In this document: piece by piece, positions 1 to 5,325 of the stretch
How positions within the stretch are numbered: the stretch's first letter is position 1
How the letters are laid out: each line of letters opens with the position of its first letter
Source: a virus
Direction: 5' to 3' (one strand)
Length of the DNA stretch: 45,134 nucleotides
Virus record (IMG/VR): IMGVR_UViG_3300020160_002825
Span: 1-45,134 of that record
Position numbers and translations under genes: made by a program
The notes under the pieces: generated by a model
What the model was told of the DNA's origin: nothing
Databases searched by the model: none
What the model saw: the letters and a program-made list of their open reading frames with translations, nothing else

Positions 1-8
1 ACATACAT

Positions 9-23
9 CGGGGAAGTTCCCCG
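9..23 (+). other. 5' leader hairpin of the first cassette
   Basis: CGGGG and CCCCG pair around an AAGTT loop, 16 nt before the first start codon. Six later cassettes carry an equivalent hairpin just downstream of a recognisable promoter. The promoter of this first cassette must lie immediately left of the window, so the hairpin is read as the 5' end of the first mRNA. Confidence 0.7.
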
Positions 24-39
24 CAGCAGAGGAGGTCTT

Positions 40-585
40 ATGGATAGCAGCACCGTTGATTGCGCCGCACCTCGTTGTGGTGAGGCGATAGAGGAAGATT
101 ACGCCGAGTACTCCAACATCTTGGAGGCGCAGATTTGCTCGGCGTGCTGGCAGTCCGATACTGAGCACGCTTCAATGGTCACGATGTTCACGCCAAGCGG
201 CGAGGTGAATAAAGTCATCCTCGGCGACCTCGTGGCACTTGACCCTGAATACGGCGAGCCTGTTGACGCTTCCACTTGGAAGCGTGAGTGGCGCGCATCG
301 TCGGCGTGGCGAGGTCATTACGATACGGTCTTCGTGAGCGGGTGGACTGAGGTTGAAGAGGATTTGTTGCTCTGGGGCGAGCGTACCGATGGGCAAGACC
401 TCGGCGTGAAGATTCAGGCGGCGTGTGAAGATGGCACGCTACCGTGCGAGGTGACGGTCATCGCTGACCCGACCTCTAACCTCTTCGCGCAGGGGATTAG
501 TTTCTGGGTGCGCGATGCTGACGCGATGACCTTCGCCGTGTGGGTGAAGGGCGACGCGGCATACGCGGGGGCGACCTCGCGCTAG
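40..585 (+). CDS. Hypothetical small accessory protein with N-terminal Cys motifs
   Basis: A 181-residue protein that I do not recognise. The start is supported by a strong GGAGG site ending 6 nt upstream. The first 40 residues hold a C-x4-C pair (Cys8, Cys13) and a C-x2-C pair (Cys33, Cys36), which could bind one zinc ion. The rest is acidic and rich in Trp and aromatic residues, with no membrane segment. It is the only gene of its cassette: the leader hairpin precedes it and a strong terminator follows about 25 bases after the stop. By position it is an independently transcribed accessory gene. Function unknown. Confidence 0.85.
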   Translation: MDSSTVDCAAPRCGEAIEEDYAEYSNILEAQICSACWQSDTEHASMVTMFTPSGEVNKVILGDLVALDPEYGEPVDASTWKREWRASSAWRGHYDTVFVSGWTEVEEDLLLWGERTDGQDLGVKIQAACEDGTLPCEVTVIADPTSNLFAQGISFWVRDADAMTFAVWVKGDAAYAGATSR

Positions 586-610
586 GCGATACGCGACGAC
601 GCGCAATCAA

Positions 611-648
611 GGGGAGTGGGGGCTTCGGCTCCTGCTCCCCTTTTTTGT
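611..648 (+). terminator. Rho-independent terminator, cassette 1
   Basis: GGGGAG and CTCCCC pair around an inner stem with a CTTCGG loop, followed directly by TTTTTTGTTG. This is a textbook terminator and closes the first cassette. Confidence 0.9.
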
Positions 649-652
649 TGCT

Positions 653-738
653 GTTATGAGTTACGAGTTATGGGTTATGTGTTATGAGTTACGAGTTATA
701 CATTACCCATTACCCGTACCCGAACTCCCGTATCACCG
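653..738 (+). repeat. Degenerate GTTATG/TACCC array 1
   Basis: Seven consecutive GTTATG or GTTACG-type hexamers, separated by a variable base, are followed by a C-rich half made of CATTACCC, CATTACCC and GTACCCG units. The array begins right after a terminator and ends shortly before the next promoter. The same arrangement recurs five more times in the first 5.3 kb. Confidence 0.85.
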
Positions 739-791
739 CTCCACAATCCTGCTGACCCTGACCTCGTGCCGTGGCGCACCTCGTCGGGGAG

Positions 792-854
792 TTCGGTGGA
801 TTCATCGCAGGGGTGTGGCATTGTGAAGGTAGAGGAGGTGCTGTGATCACTTCC
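792..854 (+). promoter_or_regulatory. Cassette promoter P1 with 5' hairpin
   Basis: TTCGGTGGATT is followed after 13 nt by TGGCATTGT. Read as sigma70-type this is -35 GTGGAT, a 17-nt spacer and -10 CATTGT with an extended -10 TGG. Seven nt after the -10 comes the leader, with a GGAGGTG/CACTTCC stem (834-854, one G-U pair) at the predicted 5' end of the mRNA. Confidence 0.75.
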
Positions 855-870
855 CAAGTGAGGAGGTCTT

Positions 871-1200
871 ATGACCGACACACAGAAACTAACGGACATC
901 CTAGCGGAGGCACGCCGCAGCGCGGAGCGCGCATCGTCAGCGGCGCAGGATGCCGCATCCGAGGCACAGGACGCGCAGTCCTACGCTGACTCGGCAAGTG
1001 ATTCGGCGGGTTCTGCTGAGTCGCACGCTGATGAGGTTCAGGAGGCTCTGGACTCGGTTGAGGAGATGGTCGCTGAGGTGGTCGCTGAGAACGAGCGACT
1101 GACCGCAATCATCGCCAAGATTCGCACCGCCCTTGATGGGTGGGACGCTGCGGATGAGGTCGCTGACCTCATCGCTGAGGCGACAGAAGTAGTCGCCTAA
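871..1200 (+). CDS. Ala/Glu-rich coiled-coil protein
   Basis: A 109-residue, strongly acidic, almost wholly helical protein. It is dominated by Ala, Ser, Glu and Asp in a heptad-like pattern, for example SAERASSAAQDAASEAQDA near residues 17-35, so a coiled-coil oligomer is likely. It has no cysteine and no membrane segment. The start is fixed by GGAGG about 6 nt upstream, in a GAGGAGGTCTT context identical to that of the first gene. It is the first gene of a cassette driven by P1 and is separated from the next gene by a UUCG-capped hairpin. Function unknown; a small structural or scaffold-like protein is possible. Confidence 0.85.
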   Translation: MTDTQKLTDILAEARRSAERASSAAQDAASEAQDAQSYADSASDSAGSAESHADEVQEALDSVEEMVAEVVAENERLTAIIAKIRTALDGWDAADEVADLIAEATEVVA

Positions 1201-1212
1201 ACAATCGGCGGA

Positions 1213-1240
1213 CGGCGGCGGGGCTTCGGCTCCGTCGCCG
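1213..1240 (+). other. Intercistronic UUCG hairpin
   Basis: A 12-bp stem (positions 1213-1224 with 1229-1240, two G-U pairs) is capped by TTCG. It sits between two cassette genes without a following T-run, so it looks like an RNA-stability or processing element and not a full terminator. Equivalent hairpins occur at 2018, 3173 and 4841. Confidence 0.75.
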
Positions 1241-1260
1241 CGAGCCACATAGGAGGGTGT

Positions 1261-1437
1261 ATGAATCGGAGAAATGTTGAGAAGATCGCCATCCCAGAGC
1301 ACTCCGTCCGATGGACGAAGCGTCCTGCTGCTGATGGTGATTGTTGCGAGAAGCATCGTCGTGAGAAGCGCGGTGATGATCGCAAGCGCGCTATTGCTGA
1401 GGCTCGCCGCGTGAAGTACGCGGAGCCAAGTGAGTGA
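1261..1437 (+). CDS. Small basic protein, second gene of cassette
   Basis: A 58-residue highly basic protein. The start is fixed by AGGAGGG 5 nt upstream, one of the strongest Shine-Dalgarno sites in the region. The sequence begins MNRRNVEKIAIPEHS, has a Cys-Cys pair near residue 28, and continues with Arg/Lys/Glu-rich helices. It starts with the same MNR as the gene at 4897, and both are followed at once by a related membrane micropeptide, so the two pairs look like diverged copies of one unit. It may bind nucleic acid by charge. Function unknown. Confidence 0.75.
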   Translation: MNRRNVEKIAIPEHSVRWTKRPAADGDCCEKHRREKRGDDRKRAIAEARRVKYAEPSE

Positions 1438-1438
1438 G

Positions 1439-1495
1439 GTGTTGTACCTCGTCGCCGTCGCCGTCGTGATGGCGTGGCTGATGAGGGCAAAGTGA
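1439..1495 (+). CDS. 18-residue membrane micropeptide, family copy 1
   Basis: A GTG-started micro-ORF encoding MLYLVAVAVVMAWLMRAK. It is a single hydrophobic helix long enough to reach across most of a membrane and ends in a basic tail. It begins one base after the stop of the preceding gene, with GAG/GAGG around the junction acting as a weak ribosome site, so translation is probably coupled. The main support is a paralogue at 5054-5107 (MVYLAAVAVVMAWILRK) in the same position behind another MNR-type gene. Their core GTCGCCGTCGTGATGGCGTGG is identical, but flanking codons differ while keeping the amino-acid character. Confidence 0.6.
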   Translation: MLYLVAVAVVMAWLMRAK

Positions 1496-1498
1496 AGG

Positions 1499-1534
1499 AG
1501 GGCGGGTCGCTTCGGCGGCTCGCCCTTCTTTGTT
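1499..1534 (+). terminator. Rho-independent terminator, cassette 2
   Basis: AGGGCG and CGCCCT pair, with an inner GC-TTCG-GC loop, followed by TCTTTGTTTCT. It lies three bases after the micropeptide stop. Confidence 0.85.
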
Positions 1535-1540
1535 TCTGGG

Positions 1541-1626
1541 GGTTATGAGTTACGGGTTATGCGTTATGTGTTACGAGTTACCCATTACCCATACCCGTAT
1601 CCGTATCTCCATCACTCCGTATCCGC
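1541..1626 (+). repeat. Degenerate GTTATG/TACCC array 2
   Basis: GTTATG, GTTACG and similar hexamers change over to TTACCCATTACCC, ATACCCG and TATCCG units. It follows a terminator directly, as in the other arrays. Confidence 0.85.
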
Positions 1627-1670
1627 CCTGCTCTTGCCGTTGCCGCTCGGCTTCGCGTGCCGTTGCGGGC

Positions 1671-1731
1671 TTCGGTGGATTCACCGCAGGGGTGTGGCAT
1701 TCTGTATTCATCGGGAGCGGCGATACCGCTC
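1671..1731 (+). promoter_or_regulatory. Cassette promoter P2 with 5' hairpin
   Basis: TTCGGTGGATT, 13 nt, TGGCATTCT (-35 GTGGAT, 17 nt, -10 CATTCT). A perfect GAGCGG/CCGCTC stem with CGATA loop lies at 1715-1731, close to the predicted transcription start. Confidence 0.75.
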
Positions 1732-1750
1732 ACACATTGAGGAGGTCGGT

Positions 1751-1996
1751 ATGTCGTACCGCCATCTAATCGGCGAGCCCGTGCTCACCGAGGCGCAGGT
1801 TGAGAATCACATTCTCGCCATCGCCAAGAACATTACCGAATCACAAGAGCGCGGCTCTTGCGATTCCATCGCGGCGTGCGATTCACGCCTTTGCGTAGAG
1901 CGTCGGTTGCTCGCGGTTGAGCAACTCCGCCTCTATCTGGTTGATTCCCTCGCCGCAATCGCGGCAGAAGAAGTACACCAGAAGTACTACCGCTAG
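1751..1996 (+). CDS. Hypothetical helical accessory protein
   Basis: An 81-residue protein that I do not recognise. The start is chosen at the ATG 5 nt after GGAGG, because longer in-frame extensions run back through the promoter. The sequence is helical throughout, with three cysteines in the middle (near residues 37-48) and a basic-aromatic C-terminus. No membrane segment is evident. It is first in its cassette, and a GGCGGCGGGGC/GCTCCGCCGCC hairpin separates it from the next gene. Function unknown. Confidence 0.8.
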   Translation: MSYRHLIGEPVLTEAQVENHILAIAKNITESQERGSCDSIAACDSRLCVERRLLAVEQLRLYLVDSLAAIAAEEVHQKYYR

Positions 1997-2017
1997 GCGA
2001 CGGCTTCGCCTCACAAC

Positions 2018-2043
2018 GGCGGCGGGGCTACGGCTCCGCCGCC
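2018..2043 (+). other. Intercistronic hairpin
   Basis: An 11-bp stem with one G-U pair, capped by TACG, lies 17 nt before the next start codon. It has no T-tract. Same placement as the hairpins at 1213, 3173 and 4841. Confidence 0.75.
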
Positions 2044-2060
2044 AACACTAGGAGGTTGTT

Positions 2061-2219
2061 ATGACGATTACGGCATCGCGTGTATGGCACAGCGGCGCGT
2101 GGGTTATCTCCGCTATGTATGCGGGATACCAAGAATCCATCACCTACTACGGATTCACCAAGCGCGAGGCGATGGCACGCTTCCGCGAGGAGATGAAGCG
2201 TAGGCGATACGCGAAGTAG
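2061..2219 (+). CDS. Hypothetical small basic protein
   Basis: A 52-residue protein starting 5 nt after a strong AGGAGG site. It begins MTITASRVWHSGAWVISA, has an aromatic middle (YAGYQESITYYGF) and a basic helical end (REAMARFREEMKRRR). The pattern of an aromatic beta hairpin followed by an amphipathic helix is common among very small phage proteins of unknown role. It is the last gene of its cassette. No terminator or repeat array follows: the next promoter starts two bases after the stop codon, so read-through into the next cassette is expected. Confidence 0.75.
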   Translation: MTITASRVWHSGAWVISAMYAGYQESITYYGFTKREAMARFREEMKRRRYAK

Positions 2220-2221
2220 GA

Positions 2222-2277
2222 TTCGGTGGATTGCTCCCCGATGCGTGGCATAGTCTACTCATCGGGGGGCTTCCCCG
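2222..2277 (+). promoter_or_regulatory. Cassette promoter P3 with 5' hairpin
   Basis: TTCGGTGGATT, 13 nt, TGGCATAGT (-35 GTGGAT, 17 nt, -10 CATAGT). A CGGGG/CCCCG stem lies at 2263-2277. This promoter is not preceded by a terminator or repeat array, unlike P1, P2 and P4-P7. Confidence 0.75.
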
Positions 2278-2301
2278 TAGGAAGAAAGAAGGAGGCACAC
2301 G

Positions 2302-2709
2302 ATGGCAGGGTTGATGTATGTGATCCGCGCGCTAGAAGATGGCACGCATCGCATCGTGAAGATGGAGCGCGGCGAGCAGTCGCGCGGCTTACAGCCGATG
2401 TATGACGCGATCGGTTGCCAATATGTGGAGATGGTCGGGCGCGGCAATCTCGGCGGCGTACCCGTTGCGCTTCTGGTAGACGAGGAGGGGCTTCTCGTAC
2501 AGAATCCGCGAATCAACCTCACCGCGTGCGATGTGTTCGCGGTCGCAACCAAGAGCGCGCCGATGTACCTACGGGGCGGCGGTTTGGCGGGCGATGCGGT
2601 ACTCGTACACGATGACGAGTTGCGCGGCTTCACCGATGCGGAAATCGCCAAGATTGAGCGCGTGCTCAACGATGGCGGCTTCCCCCTCTACGAGGGGCGC
2701 ACGCTCTAA
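2302..2709 (+). CDS. DUF3846-like protein
   Basis: A 135-residue protein starting 7 nt after GGAGG. Its overall plan matches the DUF3846 family seen in many phages and mobile elements: a short N-terminal strand region, a central Y-V-E segment that continues into a beta stretch ending LLVDEEGLLVQNPRINL, then a glycine-rich region, and a C-terminal helix of the type FTDAEIAKIERVL. The family has no firm biochemical function. It is the only gene of its cassette. The family assignment is by sequence pattern alone. Confidence 0.8.
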   Translation: MAGLMYVIRALEDGTHRIVKMERGEQSRGLQPMYDAIGCQYVEMVGRGNLGGVPVALLVDEEGLLVQNPRINLTACDVFAVATKSAPMYLRGGGLAGDAVLVHDDELRGFTDAEIAKIERVLNDGGFPLYEGRTL

Positions 2710-2728
2710 CAGGTCGCACACACAACGA

Positions 2729-2767
2729 GGGGGCGGGTCGCGGGGCGGCTCGCCCCTTCTGCGTTTC
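2729..2767 (+). terminator. Rho-independent terminator, cassette 4
   Basis: GGGGCG pairs with CGCCCC around a G-rich loop, followed by TTCTGCGTTTCT. It comes about 20 bases after the stop codon. Confidence 0.75.
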
Positions 2768-2770
2768 TGG

Positions 2771-2863
2771 GGGTTATTGGTTATGCGTTATGTGTTATGT
2801 GTTATGTGTATACCCGTACCCGTACCCGTACCAAACCAAACCAAACCAAACCAAACCAAACTC
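2771..2863 (+). repeat. Degenerate GTTATG/TACCC array 3 with CAAAC pentamers
   Basis: GTTATG hexamers are followed by three GTACCC units and then by about six perfect tandem CAAAC/CCAAA pentamers at 2830-2862. The pentamer run occurs only in this array. Confidence 0.85.
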
Positions 2864-2891
2864 AGGCGCGCCCTTCGGAGTGCTGGTGGGG

Positions 2892-2949
2892 TTCGGTGGA
2901 TTGGGCGGCGGCGTGTGGCATTGTGTAGATAGAGAGGCAAACGCTTCTC
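2892..2949 (+). promoter_or_regulatory. Cassette promoter P4 with 5' hairpin
   Basis: TTCGGTGGATT, 13 nt, TGGCATTGT. A GAGAGGC/GCTTCTC stem with an AAAC loop lies at 2932-2949. It contains one G-U pair, so the stem sequence differs entirely from P3 or P6 while pairing is kept. Confidence 0.75.
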
Positions 2950-2968
2950 ACAAGGAAGGAGAAACGAA

Positions 2969-3166
2969 ATGCCGTACATCAAGGGACAGGGACACATTGA
3001 GGATGGTACTCCTTGCCTCGCCGATGAGTACTTCCTAAACGGATGCGAGGAGGATGCGGAAACCTTCATCCGAATCCACGATGGCTCGGAGGATGGAGTA
3101 AAGATTCCAGTCTGCGAGGATTGCGCCGAGGGCGCGAAGGCTATCAACTCCCTAGCAGGGCGATAG
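2969..3166 (+). CDS. Small acidic protein with C-x2-C motif
   Basis: A 65-residue acidic protein starting after an AAGGAAGGAG site. Cys residues near positions 16 and 26 and a C-x2-C pair (CEDC, near 49-52) could form a single zinc site of the kind seen in tiny phage zinc-ribbon proteins. It is first in a two-gene cassette, with a hairpin between it and the next gene. Function unknown. Confidence 0.8.
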   Translation: MPYIKGQGHIEDGTPCLADEYFLNGCEEDAETFIRIHDGSEDGVKIPVCEDCAEGAKAINSLAGR

Positions 3167-3172
3167 GGGCAA

Positions 3173-3193
3173 GGGGGCGGCGTTGCCGCCCCC
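3173..3193 (+). other. Intercistronic hairpin
   Basis: A perfect 9-bp GGGGGCGGC/GCCGCCCCC stem with a GTT loop lies between two cassette genes, without a T-run. Confidence 0.75.
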
Positions 3194-3221
3194 AACTCCC
3201 CACAACGAAGGAGGCGCAACG

Positions 3222-3461
3222 ATGGATAAGACGAAAGAAAATCTTTGGGTACAGATTCACACGAACGGCGGCACGACAACCTTCGCCCGATGGCGCAAGT
3301 ATCCAGACTACACGCTCAATGTGGTTGAGTATCTCTTTGAGAAGATGTCGGTAGACACGACAACGCCACAGGGTAGCGTGGAGGTCTTCGGAGATCAGAT
3401 CTTCGGCACCGCAGAGGCGGCGATGGCTCGCCTAGACGAAGCGGTCGCGTTGTCGCGCTAA
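3222..3461 (+). CDS. Hypothetical small protein
   Basis: A 79-residue protein. The ATG 6 nt after GAAGGAGG is preferred over an in-frame ATG 39 bases upstream that lies inside the intercistronic hairpin. The sequence shows alternating beta strands and helices (LWVQIHTNGGTTTFARW, then a helix around VVEYLFEKM). It has no cysteine and no membrane segment. It is second in its cassette, and a terminator follows a few bases after the stop. I do not recognise it. Confidence 0.8.
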   Translation: MDKTKENLWVQIHTNGGTTTFARWRKYPDYTLNVVEYLFEKMSVDTTTPQGSVEVFGDQIFGTAEAAMARLDEAVALSR

Positions 3462-3466
3462 CAACG

Positions 3467-3507
3467 AGAGGGAGGGTCGCGGGGCGGCTCTCCCTCTTCG
3501 TGTTTCT
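3467..3507 (+). terminator. Rho-independent terminator, cassette 5
   Basis: GAGGGAG and CTCCCTC pair around a GC-rich loop, followed by TTCGTGTTTCT. Confidence 0.8.
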
Positions 3508-3511
3508 GGGC

Positions 3512-3590
3512 AGTTATCGGTTATGCGTTATGCGTTATGCGTTATGTATTACCCATTACCCGCTACCCATACCCGTATCCGCCCGTACCG
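3512..3590 (+). repeat. Degenerate GTTATG/TACCC array 4
   Basis: Five GTTATG-type hexamers are followed by ATTACCC, CTACCC, ATACCC and TATCCG units, between a terminator and promoter P5. Confidence 0.85.
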
Positions 3591-3634
3591 ATTCGCCGAT
3601 GGTCGCCGCGCAGGGTTCGCCCTTCGGCGTGCTG

Positions 3635-3690
3635 TTCGGTGGATTCAGGTTCGCCGTGTGGCATTGTTTAGTAGTCGGAGAGATTCTCCG
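3635..3690 (+). promoter_or_regulatory. Cassette promoter P5 with 5' hairpin
   Basis: TTCGGTGGATT, 13 nt, TGGCATTGT. The hairpin CGGAGA-GAT-TCTCCG lies at 3676-3690. Relative to P6 one stem position has changed from G to A with the matching C to T on the other arm, a compensatory change. Confidence 0.8.
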
Positions 3691-3712
3691 CAGTATGGAA
3701 GGAGAGAACACT

Positions 3713-4102
3713 ATGACGAACACAGGGAGCGGCATCGTTCTGGTCGGCTATGTGGACACAACGGCAGGGGTCGTGCTTTGCGTTGATTGCGTGAATCGTC
3801 ATCAGGGCGCGACCGATGCGATGGACACCGTGTATAGCCCCGATGTGAACGAGGACACCCCCGCGTGCTTTGATTGCGGGGCATCGCTAGACGAAACGGA
3901 AACGCTTTTCCGAATCGTTCGCGTGTTCGCGGGTGGTCGGTATCCAAGCGAAACAGTCGCCGATGGGCTCACCATCGCGCAGGTTCGTGCGTGGACTAAC
4001 GACCCAGAAACGAGCAGCAGAACCGCGAAGGGCGCGGAAGCGGTAGAGCGCACGCGTCTATGCGGCGAGTGGATGGACACCTACGAGCCACAGAGCAGGT
4101 AG
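3713..4102 (+). CDS. Putative zinc-binding accessory protein
   Basis: A 129-residue protein. The start is set by AAGGAGAG 6 nt upstream, because earlier in-frame ATGs lie within the repeat array or promoter. It carries two C-x2-C pairs, CVDC near residues 23-26 and CFDC near 52-55, with a nearby His. This is a typical zinc-ribbon layout, followed by an acidic segment and a helical C-terminal half with a possible EAVERTRLCGEW helix. It is the only gene of its cassette. It could bind nucleic acid or act as a small adaptor. Exact function unknown. Confidence 0.8.
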   Translation: MTNTGSGIVLVGYVDTTAGVVLCVDCVNRHQGATDAMDTVYSPDVNEDTPACFDCGASLDETETLFRIVRVFAGGRYPSETVADGLTIAQVRAWTNDPETSSRTAKGAEAVERTRLCGEWMDTYEPQSR

Positions 4103-4121
4103 CACACGCAGGGGCAACAGC

Positions 4122-4163
4122 AAAGGGGCGGCGATCCTTCGGGGTCGTCGCCCCTTTGTGTTT
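4122..4163 (+). terminator. Rho-independent terminator, cassette 6
   Basis: AAAGGGGCGGCGATCC and GGGTCGTCGCCCCTTT pair around a TTCG loop, followed by GTGTTTAT. It is one of the strongest hairpins in the window. Confidence 0.9.
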
Positions 4164-4250
4164 ATGGGCTATGTGTTATGGGTTATGGGTTATGGGTTAT
4201 GTGTTATGTGTATACGCCTATCCGTATCCGTATCTCCGTAATCCAATCCG
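4163..4250 (+). repeat. Degenerate GTTATG/TACCC array 5
   Basis: This array has the most regular G-rich half: GGGTTAT repeated three times at about 4178-4200, then GTGTTATG units, then TATCCG units. Three GGG tracts and a nearby GG suggest some quadruplex-forming potential. Confidence 0.85.
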
Positions 4251-4306
4251 AAAGAATCCGACGCGCTTCGGCGTGCGCTTCACCCTTCGGGGAGCACCTC
4301 GGCGGC

Positions 4307-4362
4307 TTCGGTGGATTCAGCGCGGGGGCGTGGCATTGTATAGGAGTCGGGGGGCTTCCCCG
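4307..4362 (+). promoter_or_regulatory. Cassette promoter P6 with 5' hairpin
   Basis: TTCGGTGGATT, 13 nt, TGGCATTGT. The CGGGG/CCCCG stem with GGCTT loop lies at 4348-4362 and is followed by GCAGTATG, the same tail as in P5. Confidence 0.8.
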
Positions 4363-4384
4363 CAGTATGAAAGGAGAGCGCACT

Positions 4385-4837
4385 ATGGCAACGGCAGAGC
4401 AGATTCACGCCGCAATCGCAGCGGCGAAGGGGCGCGTGTTCACCCTCGTGGCGAGCACGCTCCCGACACCAGAGAAGGTTCTGGTGAAGCGCGCCAATGA
4501 CGCGAAGGGCAAGAGCGTAGAAGGGCACACCTTCGCCGCTCAGCAGACGCTCAGCACCTCAGAGGTAGACGGCGGCACGATCTCAGTCGTGCGCGTCAGC
4601 GGGCGACCCGACCCAGCGTGGGGCGGCGGCGATCCGATCCGCCTCAGCAAGAAGGGCACGCAGTCGGTCGGCTTCCTCGTCTACGCGATGAACGAGTACG
4701 GCGAGGCGACGGCTTGTCCCTACGCTTCCCGCGAGGGGTCGTCGTGCTACGGCAAGGGCGAGCGACACTCACACCGCGCCTATGGTTTGGAGCGCATCTC
4801 GTCGGTCGTTGTGAACGGCGAGGAGTTTGTAAAGTAG
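4385..4837 (+). CDS. Hypothetical accessory protein
   Basis: A 150-residue protein with AAGGAGAG 7 nt upstream of the chosen ATG. The N-terminal 40 residues are helical, followed by a mixed beta region with a Gly-rich GGGDP turn near residue 80. A cluster near the C-terminus holds Cys, Tyr, Ser, His and Arg (CPYASREGSSCYGKGERHSH) and could bind metal. No family is recognised. It is first in a three-gene cassette that continues with a small membrane protein and a micropeptide. Confidence 0.8.
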   Translation: MATAEQIHAAIAAAKGRVFTLVASTLPTPEKVLVKRANDAKGKSVEGHTFAAQQTLSTSEVDGGTISVVRVSGRPDPAWGGGDPIRLSKKGTQSVGFLVYAMNEYGEATACPYASREGSSCYGKGERHSHRAYGLERISSVVVNGEEFVK

Positions 4838-4840
4838 AGC

Positions 4841-4880
4841 GCGGCGGCGCGTCGCTCCTTCGGGGGCGGCGCGTCGTCGC
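4841..4880 (+). other. Intercistronic UUCG hairpin
   Basis: An 18-bp stem containing four G-U pairs and no mismatch is closed by TTCG. It has no following T-tract. It separates the 4385 gene from the 4897 gene. Confidence 0.8.
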
Positions 4881-4896
4881 AGAAAGAGAGGGCACT

Positions 4897-5052
4897 ATGA
4901 ATCGGAAAGCAATCATCAGCCTTCGCACCTATGCGGAGATTGAGCAGGAGCGCAAGAATCGCGCCTTCGTCGGTCGTATGGCGTGGTACGCCATCAGCGC
5001 GGCGGCGGCGTACTTCTTGGCGCATCTCGTCTACGCGGTGGCGCGTGGTTGA
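4897..5052 (+). CDS. Small single-pass membrane protein
   Basis: A 51-residue protein with an AAAGAGAGGG site upstream. It begins MNRKAIISLRTYAEIEQ, has a charged helix to about residue 27, and then one hydrophobic segment (WYAISAAAAYFLAHLVYAV) ending in a short basic tail. Its first codons match the MNR start of the 1261 gene, and like that gene it is followed by a membrane micropeptide. Its stop codon lies one base before the micropeptide GTG. It could be a membrane-acting accessory factor, such as an exclusion or lysis-timing protein, but this is speculative. Confidence 0.75.
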   Translation: MNRKAIISLRTYAEIEQERKNRAFVGRMAWYAISAAAAYFLAHLVYAVARG

Positions 5053-5053
5053 G

Positions 5054-5107
5054 GTGGTGTATCTCGCGGCGGTCGCCGTCGTGATGGCGTGGATTCTTCG
5101 CAAGTAG
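5054..5107 (+). CDS. 17-residue membrane micropeptide, family copy 2
   Basis: A GTG-started micro-ORF encoding MVYLAAVAVVMAWILRK, closely related to the peptide at 1439-1495. It starts one base after the stop of the preceding membrane protein (TTGAGGTGGTG), so translation is probably coupled. A second GTG three bases on could be the real start. A terminator follows at once. Conservation of the peptide in two separate cassettes, with synonymous or conservative changes around an identical core, argues for real translation. Confidence 0.6.
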   Translation: MVYLAAVAVVMAWILRK

Positions 5108-5112
5108 TCGCA

Positions 5113-5153
5113 AGAGGCGGCGTGCCTTCGGGCGCGTCGCCTCTTTGTGTTTC
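5113..5153 (+). terminator. Rho-independent terminator, cassette 7
   Basis: AGAGGCGGCGTGCC and GGCGCGTCGCCTCT pair around TTCG, followed by TTGTGTTTCT. Confidence 0.9.
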
Positions 5154-5157
5154 TGGC

Positions 5158-5216
5158 GGGTTATGGGTTATGTGTTATGTGTTATGTGTTATGTCTTACG
5201 CATAACCTATGCCAGC
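5158..5216 (+). repeat. Degenerate GTTATG array 6
   Basis: About five GTTATG-type hexamers are followed by TTACGCATAACC. The C-rich half is short or eroded compared with the other five arrays. Confidence 0.8.
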
Positions 5217-5292
5217 CTTCCCGTGGTTTCCATCTACCTATTCTCTACCCTTCGGGTCGCCTTCGGCGCGCGCTTCGGCGTGCGCTTCACCC

Positions 5293-5325
5293 TTCGGTGG
5301 ATTCATCACCCCCCTCTGGCATAGT
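5293..5325 (+). promoter_or_regulatory. Cassette promoter P7
   Basis: TTCGGTGGATT, 13 nt, TGGCATAGT (-35 GTGGAT, 17 nt, -10 CATAGT). The leader after it is much longer than in other cassettes. Confidence 0.75.

Noticed and set aside
937-1356. Minus-strand open frame opposite the coiled-coil gene
   Set aside because: Shadow of the plus-strand genes, without ribosome site or promoter, and crossing two real genes.
2830-2862. Perfect CAAAC pentamer run as a sequencing or assembly artefact
   Set aside because: It could be, but it sits inside a genuine array of the same type as five others, so it was kept as part of that repeat.
653-5216. CRISPR-like arrays
   Set aside because: The repeat units are 5-8 bases, degenerate and without unique spacers, and no cas genes are near.
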